Positions 46,897-56,090 of a stretch of 64,000 bases of DNA are shown here, piece after piece. Both the position numbers and the translations under genes were made by a program. Every line of letters starts with the position of its first letter. Within the stretch, counting starts at the first letter, position 1. The notes under the pieces were generated by a model, which saw only the letters and a program-made list of their open reading frames with translations, searched no databases and had not been told where the DNA came from. This stretch comes from Bdellovibrio sp. NC01 (GTDB lineage Bacteria > Bdellovibrionota > Bdellovibrionia > Bdellovibrionales > Bdellovibrionaceae). The stretch is from NCBI RefSeq assembly GCF_006874625.1, contig NZ_CP030034.1, forward strand, positions 2,914,001 through 2,978,000, written 5' to 3'.

Positions 46897-46957
46897 CCTG
46901 CCGAGTTCACGGCAAGGGCTTTGTCGGGGGTTCGGGAGGCTGCCGAAGTCTCGGCAG
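46897..46957. repeat. Two-hairpin REP-like element, copy B
   Basis: TGCCG-AGTTCA-CGGCA (46899-46914) and GGCTGCCGA-AGTC-TCGGCAGCC (46938-46959) have centres 42 bases apart, exactly as in copy A at 13756-13816. The second hairpin has a 9-bp stem but no T-run in either direction. It is located between the pirin stop and the methyltransferase start. Confidence 0.5.
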
Positions 46958-46967
46958 CCCACCAAAG

Positions 46968-47780
46968 TTAAGGAAGGTCGAATAGAATCATTTCAGAATC
47001 ATCACTGGCTTTAATTTCAGCCGTACCAATGTCAGTGGCTGCGATCGCATCCCCTGTTTGCAGGCTTTCACCATTGATTTGCACAGAACCTTTCACAAGC
47101 TGAATCCAAAGTTTACGTCCTTCAGCAAGTTTGAAGCTCAAGTCTTCTGACTTTTTCAATCGAGAGATATACATATCAGCATTCTGATGAATACCGATCG
47201 TACCGTCTTTTCCATCGGGAGAAATGACATGAACTATTTTTTGCGAGTTCAATTCTTTCTCGAAATTTTTCTGACCATAGCCAGGTTTCACACCGCGTTC
47301 ATTCGGAGTAATCCAAATTTGAAAGAAGTGAGTCTCTTTACTGTCTTCGTCATTATATTCCGAGTGAGCCACACCCGTTCCCGCGCTCATACGTTGAACT
47401 TCGCCTGGTTTAATCACTGCCACGTTACCCATCGAGTCTCTGTGACGAAGACCTCCTGAAATAACGTAGGAGATGATTTCCATATTGCTGTGAGGATGCG
47501 TATCGAAACCCGTGCTTGGTGCAATACGGTCTTCATTGATCACACGCAGTGGTCCAAAGCCCATGAATTGTGGATCGTAATATTCAGCGAAAGAAAAAGT
47601 ATGACGTGATTTCAACCAGCCATGCTCTGCCAATCCTCTATCATTTGATTTTCTTACTACTAACATACCCTTTTCCTTTCTGAGGGACTTCATTGTCGCT
47701 GCTCCGCTAATGACACCCACCATGGATGTCAACGCGCCTATTAGAAATTTGCGACGAGGTAACTTCTTATTGCCAAACAT
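46968..47780 (-). CDS. Pirin-family protein with an apparent twin-arginine signal
   Basis: 270 residues. The C-terminal two cupin domains are pirin: HPHSNMEIISYVISGGLRHRD with the metal histidines, and GTGVAHSEYN with the Glu ligand. The N terminus (PRRKFLIGALTSMVGVISGAA) has RR-x-F-L followed by a hydrophobic stretch and a short cleavage region, a Tat-type export signal. Pirins are normally cytosolic, so an exported copy is odd. It is divergent from a LysR gene across 107 bases that contain a LysR-like palindrome. Confidence 0.88.
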   Translation of the reverse strand: MFGNKKLPRRKFLIGALTSMVGVISGAATMKSLRKEKGMLVVRKSNDRGLAEHGWLKSRHTFSFAEYYDPQFMGFGPLRVINEDRIAPSTGFDTHPHSNMEIISYVISGGLRHRDSMGNVAVIKPGEVQRMSAGTGVAHSEYNDEDSKETHFFQIWITPNERGVKPGYGQKNFEKELNSQKIVHVISPDGKDGTIGIHQNADMYISRLKKSEDLSFKLAEGRKLWIQLVKGSVQINGESLQTGDAIAATDIGTAEIKASDDSEMILFDLP

Positions 47781-47844
47781 ACGGCCTCCCTCTTGAAGTT
47801 AATTATCGGCGAAAAGAGCTTGCAATAAAATTACTATGTTTCTA

Positions 47845-47856
47845 TTATCTCGATAA
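47845..47856. promoter_or_regulatory. LysR-type box TTATCTCGATAA
   Basis: TTATC-TC-GATAA lies between the divergent pirin (47780) and LysR (47888) genes. T-N11-A symmetry fits a LysR-type site, so the LysR product may control the pirin gene. Confidence 0.5.
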
Positions 47857-47887
47857 ATTCCATTTATATAGTTTCCGAGGCTTGCGA

Positions 47888-48796
47888 ATGACAATAGACC
47901 AATTAGAGACACTTGAGATGATCGTAGAAAAAGGCAGCTTTAAAGCCGCTGCCGAGCACCTGTATAAAACCCAACCCAGCCTCAGTGTCGCGATCAAGAA
48001 GCTTGAAGAAGAATTTGATCTCCAACTTTTCAATCGCGAAGAGTACCGCCCGAAACTGACTGCCGAAGGTTTGGTCTTTTATAACTGGGCCAAACAAACT
48101 TTGAGTTCATTCCGTGAATTGCGCACGGTCGGTCAGGAATTGGGCACTAAAAAAGTGGAGCCTTATTTAACAATCGTCCTTGATCCATTGGCGCGCTTTG
48201 AAGCTATTGAAGGGGTCTTCCAAGAAACAATTTTAAGTCAGCACCCGACCGAAGTGACATTTCGCTCAGAAATCATGAATGGTGGCGTTGATTCCCTCAT
48301 TTCTGGCGAAGCAGACTTTGCTATTGCGCCTTTTTCAGCAACGAGTGATGAAATTGAAAGCGTGCCTTTCGATAGAATTCAAATGGTGCCGGTGATCGCT
48401 AAGTCGTTAGCGAAAAACTTGCCGACACTTACTGCCAAGGCCTTAAAGAAAGTCCCTCAGGTCGTCGTTTTACAGAATGGCGATAAGAGCGCTTTGTTGA
48501 AAAAAGATTCCAGAGGCGTCCTGAGCGATTCAAAAAAATGTTTTGTGACGGATCACTCATTAAAACACAAAATGATCATCAATGGTTTCGGCTGGGGCCG
48601 CTTGCCTTTGAATGAAGTCGATAAAGATATCAAAAAAGATCTGCTTGTGATCATCGATGATGAACAAATTAAAGCCTTCACCTTGGATCTGCATGTGATG
48701 CGTTTGCGCACGAAACCGTTGGGACCCGTCGCTAAAGCCGTCTGGAATCAGCTTTTAAAAAATGCCACTGTGAAAAAAGCAAAGCGTTCTAAATAG
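47888..48796 (+). CDS. LysR-type transcriptional regulator
   Basis: 302 residues from the ATG at 47888 (GAGG upstream); a longer frame to 47726 would run through the divergent pirin start. The HTH is FKAAAEHLYKTQPSLSVAIKKLE. The effector-binding domain follows (EPYLTIVLDPLARF, VDSLISGEADFAIAPFSATSDE). Its likely target is the divergent pirin gene. Confidence 0.9.
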   Translation: MTIDQLETLEMIVEKGSFKAAAEHLYKTQPSLSVAIKKLEEEFDLQLFNREEYRPKLTAEGLVFYNWAKQTLSSFRELRTVGQELGTKKVEPYLTIVLDPLARFEAIEGVFQETILSQHPTEVTFRSEIMNGGVDSLISGEADFAIAPFSATSDEIESVPFDRIQMVPVIAKSLAKNLPTLTAKALKKVPQVVVLQNGDKSALLKKDSRGVLSDSKKCFVTDHSLKHKMIINGFGWGRLPLNEVDKDIKKDLLVIIDDEQIKAFTLDLHVMRLRTKPLGPVAKAVWNQLLKNATVKKAKRSK

Positions 48797-48801
48797 AACG
48801 C

Positions 48802-49239
48802 TTACTTCTTAAACGGCAAATATTTTTCCAAAGAAATAAACAACGTCATTCCGACAATCATCGCTGCCACGAAGACAAATACACGCAGATCTCCGGAAGC
48901 GATACTTGTCAGCGCTGGGCCTGGACAGAACCCTCCAAGGCCCCAGCCAATTCCGAAAATGATGGCACCGATGACTAGTCTTGATGTGATGTCTTTTCTT
49001 TCAGGCACATGAAACTTCACATCAAAGAGCGGCGATTTTTTCTTACGAATTAATGGATACGAAATCGCGTGCACGGCAATCGCTCCGACCATCACAAAGA
49101 TCAATGACGGATTCCAAAATAAAGGATTCAGGAAGCCAATAACATTTTGTGGTTTTGTCATTCCCGCAATACCAAGACCGAGCGAAAAGACAAATCCCAC
49201 AAACAATGCGACCAACGCTTGTTGCACACGAGTTTTCAT
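48802..49239 (-). CDS. YeeE/YedE-family sulfur transporter half (second subunit)
   Basis: 145 residues with about four hydrophobic segments and the cysteine motif GWGLGGFCPGPALTS near the C-terminal half. In YeeE/YedE (TsuA-like) transporters, conserved cysteines pass thiosulfate or sulfur across the membrane. The ATG at 49239 overlaps the stop of the partner gene (ATGA). The pair resembles two-gene PmpA/PmpB-type transporters. Confidence 0.85.
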   Translation of the reverse strand: MKTRVQQALVALFVGFVFSLGLGIAGMTKPQNVIGFLNPLFWNPSLIFVMVGAIAVHAISYPLIRKKKSPLFDVKFHVPERKDITSRLVIGAIIFGIGWGLGGFCPGPALTSIASGDLRVFVFVAAMIVGMTLFISLEKYLPFKK

Positions 49240-49667
49240 CCGACAGCTCCCATTATAAATTGATACAGCATCACTGAAACAACACCGAATAAAATAAAGA
49301 CCACCGTTGCGACAATTGAACGCGGAGAAAAACGACTGATCCCGCAAACACCGTGACCACTGGTACAACCACCACCCATCACGGTTCCGAAGCCCACAAG
49401 CAATCCCGCCAGTGCGATCGTCCCGATGTCGCGCCCTGAAGTATTGGTGAACACATCAGGAATGGTGTAACGCAAAACCAATCCGCCAACGATAAGTCCT
49501 GTGATAAATGTCAGTCTCCACCACAGATCTTCGACCGAGGCATTCAATGAACCCGCGATAATGCCGCTAATACCAGTCACTCGACCGTTGAACAGAAGCA
49601 TGAAGGTCACAGCTAAACCGATCAGGACTCCACCAAGTAAAGGAAACAAGACTTCGTTTTGTGTCAT
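49236..49667 (-). CDS. YeeE/YedE-family sulfur transporter half (first subunit)
   Basis: 143 residues with the signature GTVMGGGCTSGHGVCGISRFS (two Cys around the GHG), plus four hydrophobic segments. The start at 49667 is preferred over 49703, which adds a polar leader. It pairs with 48802-49239; no sulfurtransferase or rhodanese gene lies adjacent. Confidence 0.87.
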   Translation of the reverse strand: MTQNEVLFPLLGGVLIGLAVTFMLLFNGRVTGISGIIAGSLNASVEDLWWRLTFITGLIVGGLVLRYTIPDVFTNTSGRDIGTIALAGLLVGFGTVMGGGCTSGHGVCGISRFSPRSIVATVVFILFGVVSVMLYQFIMGAVG

Positions 49668-49732
49668 AGGTCTACTATATTTCGATTTACCGTGTATTGC
49701 CAAGCTCGTAGCATTTAATCAGAGAGGTTTAT

Positions 49733-50209
49733 ATGAGCTTGACGATGAAACCTGAAGTGATCAACCGTTCGGAAAAGGATTTTATCTACATCGAAAAGCA
49801 AGGAGACTTCAAAGAGACAGCTCCCGCTTCGTGGCGAGAATTTTTTCCGCTAACAAATGGCCACATTGAGAAAAGCAAAATTCAAGGCTGCGTTGCTCTT
49901 AGTAACATTCAAAAAGACAACAAGGGCGATGAGTTGATGATTTATCAAGCGGGCTATGAAGTCGTGGAAAAGCCGATGATTATTCCCAAAGGCACGACTT
50001 ATCGAAAAATTCCCGGCGGGAAATTTGCGCGCTTTGTTTTGAAAGGCCCTTACACAGAAATCAACCATGCATTTCACACCGTCATGGAAGTTCTTGAAAA
50101 AGAGCACTTTGAACTAAGACCAGATTTCTGTATTGAAAATTATCTGAATGATCCGACCGAGACCCCAGAAGATCAGCTACTCACTGAAATTCTGGTGCCG
50201 ATTCAATAA
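49733..50209 (+). CDS. GyrI-like / effector-binding-domain protein
   Basis: 158 residues matching the GyrI-like small-molecule-binding fold (IYIEKQGDFKETAPASWREFF, YQAGYEVVEKP, IPGGKFARFVLKGPYTEINHAF). It has no DNA-binding domain, so it is a stand-alone binding or toxin-neutralising protein. AGAGAGG precedes the ATG. It converges with the response regulator, one base apart. Confidence 0.85.
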   Translation: MSLTMKPEVINRSEKDFIYIEKQGDFKETAPASWREFFPLTNGHIEKSKIQGCVALSNIQKDNKGDELMIYQAGYEVVEKPMIIPKGTTYRKIPGGKFARFVLKGPYTEINHAFHTVMEVLEKEHFELRPDFCIENYLNDPTETPEDQLLTEILVPIQ

Positions 50210-50210
50210 A

Positions 50211-51596
50211 TTATTTTTTTAAGCCTTGAAGCTTTCTGCGCAAGTCACCTAATGTGCTGCGTGGAATGCCAAGGTATTTGGCTGCTGATGATTCCGAACC
50301 CTTCTTTTGCATCGCAAAGTCGATCAACTTTAATTCAAACTCAGCGACCAAGTGTTTGAAGTTTCCTTCAAGCGCTCTTTCATCAATTTCTGTGATAGAG
50401 TTGTTCGCAAGAACCTGATCATAGACCGGCGCTGACTGCACTAGGTGCGGAGTAATATCGCTCGCTTCAATTTCAGATCCGTCTGACAGAACACAGGCGA
50501 CATCAATCGCCGATTTCAATTCACGAATATTGCCAGGCCAAGAATAACTTAACAACAGAGCTTCCGCCGATTTCGACAGAGATTTATCGCGGTAATTGTT
50601 GGCACGGATAAATTCATTCGCCAAATCCAAGATGTCTTCTTTACGTTCACGCAAAGGTGGCAAAGTGATCGTGAAGTTTTTAATGCGGAAGAATAGATCT
50701 TCTCTGAACTTCTTTTCACGGATCATCTCTTCTAAGTTTTCATTTGTCGCCGCGATAACACGGCAATTTACTTTTTTGCCGACATCAGAACCGACTGGAT
50801 AAATATCACCACTGCTGAGTGCACGAAGAAGTTTTGTTTGAATATCCGTGCTTAAAGTTGCCAATTCATCCAAGAACAAATCACCACCATCGGCACTTTC
50901 AAATTTACCTTGGCGTGCGTCTGTTGCCCCTGTGAATGAACCTTTTTTATGACCGAACAATTCGGATTCAGCCAATTGCGCGGGAATCGCTGCACAATTC
51001 ACGGCAATGAACGGACGAGAGCTGTCGTTTTCCAAGCTCCACAGATATTGCGCCATAATCTCTTTACCCGAACCGCTTTCGCCGCGAATAAGAATCGAGT
51101 GATTGGTGCCTCTGATTTTTTTAGCGGTTTCAAGAACGGCTTGGAAGGCTGGAGATTTTGTGTACAGATGTCTGTGCTGAACAAGTTTTGAACCGGCTGC
51201 AACCTTCAATGATTGGTTCTTGCGAAGCAAACGATGCACCACCGGCGCTTTTCTTAACACTTGTGCCAGCGTTTTTTCATCGAAAGGTTTAAGCAAATAA
51301 TCCGAAGCGCCTGATTTCAAACACTCTTCCACCAAGTGGTTTTCATCATGGCCGGTCATTGCGATAACAACTGTCGTTGGATACTCTTTGGCGATTTCTT
51401 TGATAAGTTTAATACCAAGACGTTCAGGGCCATCGTCTAAAGAAAGATCTGTGAACACCAGGTCGATCATTTGACGATCCAAAACTTCAATAGCCTCTTC
51501 ATATGAATCAGCCAAAGTCACAGTGTGCGGCGCTGAAATTTGCGCCTGCATAGTTTTTCTAACTAGTGTTTCGTCATCAACGATAAGAATACGCAT
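50211..51596 (-). CDS. NtrC-type sigma-54 response regulator
   Basis: 461 residues: an N-terminal receiver (RILIVDDE, phospho-Asp in DLVFTDLSLDDGP, KPFDE), an AAA+ domain with GESGSGKE, GSFTGA and GGDLFLDELATL, and a Fis HTH (SSAAKYLGIPRSTLGDLRRKL). Its ATG overlaps the stop of the kinase gene as TAATG, so the two form a coupled two-component pair. Its targets are unknown. Confidence 0.94.
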   Translation of the reverse strand: MRILIVDDETLVRKTMQAQISAPHTVTLADSYEEAIEVLDRQMIDLVFTDLSLDDGPERLGIKLIKEIAKEYPTTVVIAMTGHDENHLVEECLKSGASDYLLKPFDEKTLAQVLRKAPVVHRLLRKNQSLKVAAGSKLVQHRHLYTKSPAFQAVLETAKKIRGTNHSILIRGESGSGKEIMAQYLWSLENDSSRPFIAVNCAAIPAQLAESELFGHKKGSFTGATDARQGKFESADGGDLFLDELATLSTDIQTKLLRALSSGDIYPVGSDVGKKVNCRVIAATNENLEEMIREKKFREDLFFRIKNFTITLPPLRERKEDILDLANEFIRANNYRDKSLSKSAEALLLSYSWPGNIRELKSAIDVACVLSDGSEIEASDITPHLVQSAPVYDQVLANNSITEIDERALEGNFKHLVAEFELKLIDFAMQKKGSESSAAKYLGIPRSTLGDLRRKLQGLKK

Positions 51597-53713
51597 TAGC
51601 TGTTCCTTACTTTAATTTCAATTCCCTGAATGCTTGGTTTAGGTAACAACCATGCATTGACGCTTTTAACTTTATCTTGAATAACTTTTTCATCGAATTC
51701 CGAAGTGCACAGATAGGCTCTTCTTCCGATGTGCAGACTTGCGATAAGCTCAAGACCTTTTTCATCCATCAAGTTTTGATCGATAATCAGAATCGCGTTA
51801 CTTGGCCATGATTTCAGATTCTGCATTTGGGCAAGCTCTTGGCTGCTTGATGCAAAATGAACATTGGCCATTCCCGCGGTCTTATCCTTCCAAGACTTCA
51901 AGATACCTGTATCATCATCCACGATATAAACCTGTGTGTCTGCATCAATTTCAATGGATTCAGGCAACCACGTCGGTTTTTTCTCTGCCGGCAGAGTGAT
52001 CACGAACGTCGTGCCTTGGCCAGGTGCCGATTGCACCTCGATCTCGCCACCACTCCATTCGATCGCGGCCTTTGCTTGGTATAAACCTAAGCCCGTGCCC
52101 GTGGCCTTGTCGAAGCTCGCTCCCCGCTCAAAGATTTTTGCGGACACTTCTGAAGTCATACCTTTGCCATTATCTTGCAACGAGATGCGCGCTTTTTTGC
52201 CGACTTGTCCAACTTCCAAAGTGACGTGTGTTGCACCTGCTTCAAACGCATTATTCAGCATATTAGATAAGGCCGTCTGTAATTCAACCACTTGAATCAC
52301 AGTCCAAATTTTCGGCAGTAAGCTTAAGCCCTTCAATTCAATGTTGTTCGCGGTGTTTTTAATACGATGTTCATTCACGACACTGGCAACCACAGGCTCA
52401 AGCAATGTCAGCTTCGGCATTTCGACGGCGTTTGTTTCTTCCTGCTTTTCTTTCGAACTGCTTGAAAGTTTTTTCGCAATTCCGGCAACACGTTGGATCG
52501 CACTGCGCAGAATCGCCAGGGCATCTTGTTGTTCGGTTTGGATTTGATTCACCGCCATACTCATGCTCATCAACGGGCTGCGGATATCGTGAGCTACTTG
52601 AGCCGCGATTTGTGATTTCGCTTTATCTCGTTCAGCTTCCAACATTTGCTTTTGATGAACTTGCATCGCTTCAAACATGTCGTTGAACTTGCCACCCAGT
52701 TCGTCAATTTCATCCGCACTTGTTGTCGAAATCTCGACACGACGAGAATAATCCTGATCGTGCGTAATTTCCGAAACGACTTTACGGATGGATTGAAGTT
52801 TATATAGCAAGCGAGTCGTCAAGGCGCGTGCAAGGAAGTAAGCAAAGATAATCAACAGAATGCTCATGCCGATTAAAACTAAAAGCTCGCGGCGAATTTC
52901 CGCATCAAACGACTTTGTTGAAACCTGAGTCACCAAGCGATAATGGGCATCTTTATATTTTTCAGAGCACCAATTGATCGTGCGTGCATTACTTGACGAT
53001 ACCACCATCAATTTTGACGGCGCTTTGTACGATCCATCTTTTTTAGAACCATAAGGAGCAAGCTCATTGACGTCAGGCAAGCCTTCGCGATGTAACTGGC
53101 CAAGGCTGGTATGATCAGGACCAAAGAGTTCAATATACTCATTGTCTTCATCATGTTGAGCCATCTCGCCCAATAAATGAGTCACCTCTTTAAACTGCGT
53201 GCTGACTTGAATAACTTGTTTGCGGTCTGCCGTTGCAATCATCATGTGGCGCGAGATCGTGCCATCACTGCTTGGCAAAAGTGGCGTTTCACTTCTTTCA
53301 ATTTCGCCTGTTAATAATTTTGCGACCTCGGAGCAGTCTGAAAAAATATTGATCGTTGGAAGAAAGCCTGAAGATTGAACTGCCAAACCTTTGGCATTAA
53401 AAATCGCAATCAAACCGACGTTGTGGGCTTTAGCGATGTCTTGCAGTTGGTGGTTTGTTAATGGGCCTTTTTGCAACATCTCGCGAACAGCGTATCCTGC
53501 GCTCAATGACAGCTGTGCTTGCGACTCTTCAACTCTTTCTAAGGCCGTTCCAAGTAATCCCATGTGATCTTCATAGGAATCCCGGAATTCATCGAAACGG
53601 TACTTATAGGAAATTCCGAATAAGGTTCCGCAGACAATCAGAACTGCGCCAACCGCGGTCGCGAAAATAGCCAAGAAAATCTTATGTGAATACTTCAATC
53701 GGCCCAATGACAT
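51596..53713 (-). CDS. Hybrid sensor histidine kinase with C-terminal receiver-like domain
   Basis: About 705 residues. A membrane helix near the N terminus, a periplasmic sensor of about 230 residues with two Cys, then the second helix (LLVLIGMSILLIIFAYFLARAL), HAMP, dimerisation His in VAHDIRSPL, HATPase (DNGKGM, GTGLGLYQAK). The C-terminal end is a receiver with VYIVDDD, the phospho-Asp in LIIDQNLMDEKG, CTS and LLPKP all present. The ATG at 53713 is used; the frame also opens at a GTG 24 bases upstream. Ribosome sites are weak in both cases. Confidence 0.92.
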   Translation of the reverse strand: MSLGRLKYSHKIFLAIFATAVGAVLIVCGTLFGISYKYRFDEFRDSYEDHMGLLGTALERVEESQAQLSLSAGYAVREMLQKGPLTNHQLQDIAKAHNVGLIAIFNAKGLAVQSSGFLPTINIFSDCSEVAKLLTGEIERSETPLLPSSDGTISRHMMIATADRKQVIQVSTQFKEVTHLLGEMAQHDEDNEYIELFGPDHTSLGQLHREGLPDVNELAPYGSKKDGSYKAPSKLMVVSSSNARTINWCSEKYKDAHYRLVTQVSTKSFDAEIRRELLVLIGMSILLIIFAYFLARALTTRLLYKLQSIRKVVSEITHDQDYSRRVEISTTSADEIDELGGKFNDMFEAMQVHQKQMLEAERDKAKSQIAAQVAHDIRSPLMSMSMAVNQIQTEQQDALAILRSAIQRVAGIAKKLSSSSKEKQEETNAVEMPKLTLLEPVVASVVNEHRIKNTANNIELKGLSLLPKIWTVIQVVELQTALSNMLNNAFEAGATHVTLEVGQVGKKARISLQDNGKGMTSEVSAKIFERGASFDKATGTGLGLYQAKAAIEWSGGEIEVQSAPGQGTTFVITLPAEKKPTWLPESIEIDADTQVYIVDDDTGILKSWKDKTAGMANVHFASSSQELAQMQNLKSWPSNAILIIDQNLMDEKGLELIASLHIGRRAYLCTSEFDEKVIQDKVKSVNAWLLPKPSIQGIEIKVRNS

Positions 53714-53813
53714 TTCTTTATCGTAGAGGCCACACAAGTGAAGTCAAGAACGCGCCGAATTAAACGTGAATGTGTTGGTTGCATGTGACCCGAAAAGAGC
53801 GTCCACTTAAGGT

Positions 53814-54395
53814 ATGGCAACATTGCGTAAGAAAACGAAAATTGTTTTAACGGGTGCTCCTTCTTCTGGAAAAAGTACGACGCTGCAAGCGTTGCAAAAA
53901 CATTTTGGTGATAAAGTTGTACTGGTTCCGGAAAGTGCGGTTGTGCTGTTAAGTGGTGGCTTCCCCGCCCCGAGCCATACCGACAATGAACAAATCCGGG
54001 CCTTTCAAAAAGCGATTCTATCTGTGCAAGAAAATCTAGAAGATATTTTTTCTAGAAAAAGTTCAGCGCCGACAATGATTTTGGATCGCGCCAAATTAGA
54101 CGGCGCTGGTTTCTGGCCACCGGGGCCGGAAGATTATTTTAAAAATTTCGGCGTCGATTATCAACATGAACTCAATTCGTACGATCACGTGTTGTTCATG
54201 GAGCTCCCGAAGCCCGAACATTTCGGCGGTTTGGCACAAACTCGTTTTCATAATTATGAACAAAGCCTACAGAGTGAAAAAGCTTTGGAGCAAGTTTGGG
54301 GCAAACACAAAAGCTTCACTAAAATACAAGCAGAAGCAGATCTGAATAAAAAAATCGACCACGTTATTCACGTGATCGAAAATTTAATCAAATAA
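53814..54395 (+). CDS. AAA_28-type P-loop ATPase/kinase
   Basis: 193 residues with Walker A TGAPSSGKST at the N terminus, an acidic SAVVLLSGGFPAPSH segment after strand 2, and MILDRAKLDG resembling Walker B. The AAA_28 family includes NadR-like and predicted kinases. No partner gene is adjacent. Substrate unknown. Confidence 0.85.
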   Translation: MATLRKKTKIVLTGAPSSGKSTTLQALQKHFGDKVVLVPESAVVLLSGGFPAPSHTDNEQIRAFQKAILSVQENLEDIFSRKSSAPTMILDRAKLDGAGFWPPGPEDYFKNFGVDYQHELNSYDHVLFMELPKPEHFGGLAQTRFHNYEQSLQSEKALEQVWGKHKSFTKIQAEADLNKKIDHVIHVIENLIK

Positions 54396-54408
54396 TTCAG
54401 GTCTGACC

Positions 54409-55368
54409 TTAAGCGATTGGTAAGACATCTAGATCTTTTTGACGAATCTTGCGCAGCTCTTCGGGAATTGCTTTCAAGATAGCGTCACCCAGAGCTTCTA
54501 TCAATTCGTTTTTATAGTGTTCACGACGATACACCAAACCAATTTCACGCGCGGGAATAGGACGATCAAAAGATACCAACTGACTGCGTGAACCAATATG
54601 CTCTGTCGCTAAATGCGGAAGCAAAGTGTAACCACCATAAAGATCAACGAGGTTCTTTAACGTTTCCAAACTGCCGCTTTCAAATTTATAACGACGACCG
54701 CCGGTCTTGCCTTTTTTGATCGAGCATAAATCAAGAACCTGATTGCGCAGACAGTGACCTTCTTCAAGCAGCCACACGTCATCCATCCCCAGGGCGTTGT
54801 ATTTGATCTTCTTCATCGCTGCATAGTCATGGGTCTTTTCACACAACACATAAAACGGCTCGTAATATAAAGGCAGCTCAAACATTTTCGGAGTTTGCGA
54901 AGGTGTCGCTAAAATGCCGACGTCAATTTCATCATTATCTAAAGCCAACAGAATCTGTTCCGTCTGAAGCTCTTTAATCGTCAGCTCCATATCCGGAAAC
55001 ATCTCTTCACATACGGGCAAAAGTCGAGGCAGCAAATACGGTGCAACAGTTGGAATCACTCCCACGGTCAGGCTGCCTTTTTTAGAGCCTTTACTTTCCT
55101 GTTGAATAATCGCTTCGATTTTTTTCGACTCAAATAGCACCGTCTGCATTTGAGAAATCAATTTCTTACCCATGGACGTCAGCAAGATGGGCTTCTTAGA
55201 GCGGTCAAAAATAACCACACCTAGATCTTCCTCTAACTTCTGGATTTGCATGCTGAGCGTCGGCTGAGTGACGTGGCAGGCCTCTGCGGCTTTCGCAAAG
55301 TGCCCATATTTATGCACTGCCATCACATATTCAAGCTGCGTCAAAGAAAAGCTCACCTTAGGATTCAT
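54409..55368 (-). CDS. oxyR: OxyR, peroxide-sensing LysR regulator
   Basis: 319 residues. HTH FAKAAEACHVTQPTLSMQIQKLE, regulatory domain with the redox pair EEGHCLRNQVLDLC (Cys-x8-Cys spacing as in E. coli Cys199-Cys208). It is divergent from ahpC with a recognisable OxyR site in between, so it likely controls ahpCF and itself. Confidence 0.93.
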   Translation of the reverse strand: MNPKVSFSLTQLEYVMAVHKYGHFAKAAEACHVTQPTLSMQIQKLEEDLGVVIFDRSKKPILLTSMGKKLISQMQTVLFESKKIEAIIQQESKGSKKGSLTVGVIPTVAPYLLPRLLPVCEEMFPDMELTIKELQTEQILLALDNDEIDVGILATPSQTPKMFELPLYYEPFYVLCEKTHDYAAMKKIKYNALGMDDVWLLEEGHCLRNQVLDLCSIKKGKTGGRRYKFESGSLETLKNLVDLYGGYTLLPHLATEHIGSRSQLVSFDRPIPAREIGLVYRREHYKNELIEALGDAILKAIPEELRKIRQKDLDVLPIA

Positions 55369-55400
55369 AGATTCGCTCCTATTTAAGCCATTTTAACGCA

Positions 55401-55415
55401 ATAGATAATATCTAT
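55401..55415. promoter_or_regulatory. OxyR binding site
   Basis: ATAG-ATAATAT-CTAT is a perfect OxyR half (ATAG-N7-CTAT) and a 15-base palindrome. Further TATT and GATT elements follow at the expected N7 spacing, completing the usual four-element site. A -35/-10 pair for ahpC (TTTCCT, TAATCT) lies just downstream. Confidence 0.75.
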
Positions 55416-55516
55416 CAATGTATATTTATAATCGATTTCCTTAAAAAGGGTTGCTCCGCTAATCTAAAACACGAAAGATATGCACAAAACCATTTAGCTT
55501 ATTCTAAGGAGAATAA

Positions 55517-56083
55517 ATGCAAACTATCATCAACACAAAAGTACCTGATTTCAAAGTTCAAGCTTTCCACCACGGTGATTTCAAAACTGTGACTTCAAAT
55601 GACCTTAAAGGTAAATGGTCAATCTTCTTCTTCTATCCAGCTGACTTTACATTCGTTTGCCCGACTGAATTGGGTGACATGGCTGATAAATATGCTGACT
55701 TCCAAAAAATCGGCGTAGAAGTTTACGGTGTTTCTACTGACACTCACTTCACTCACAAAGCATGGCATGATGCTTCTGACACAATCAAAAAAATCAAATA
55801 CCCAATGTTGGCTGACCCTACATTCCAATTGACTCGCGCATTCGGCGTGCACATTGAAGAAGAAGGTCTTGCTTACCGTGGTACTTTCTTGGTGAACCCA
55901 GAAGGCAAAATCGTATTGGCAGAAGTTCAAGACAACGGTATCGGCCGTAACGCTGATGAGTTGTACCGCAAAACTCAAGCTGCTCAATACATCGCTGCAA
56001 ACCCAGGCGAAGTATGCCCAGCTAAATGGACTCCAGGTAAATCTACTTTGAAACCTGGTTTGGACCTAGTTGGTAAAATCTAG
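55517..56083 (+). CDS. ahpC: Alkyl hydroperoxide reductase AhpC (2-Cys peroxiredoxin)
   Basis: 188 residues with peroxidatic Cys in DFTFVCPTELGD and resolving Cys in PGEVCPAKW near the C terminus, FFYPADF and the catalytic Arg region. It reduces H2O2 and organic hydroperoxides, and is recycled by AhpF. CTAAGGAG precedes the ATG. High codon regularity and its OxyR site suggest strong expression. Confidence 0.97.
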   Translation: MQTIINTKVPDFKVQAFHHGDFKTVTSNDLKGKWSIFFFYPADFTFVCPTELGDMADKYADFQKIGVEVYGVSTDTHFTHKAWHDASDTIKKIKYPMLADPTFQLTRAFGVHIEEEGLAYRGTFLVNPEGKIVLAEVQDNGIGRNADELYRKTQAAQYIAANPGEVCPAKWTPGKSTLKPGLDLVGKI

Positions 56084-56090
56084 TTCCTGC

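Noticed and set aside
47726-47887. Longer N terminus for the LysR gene at 47888
   Set aside because: It would overlap the divergent pirin gene and adds no recognisable domain; GAGG and the HTH start fit 47888.
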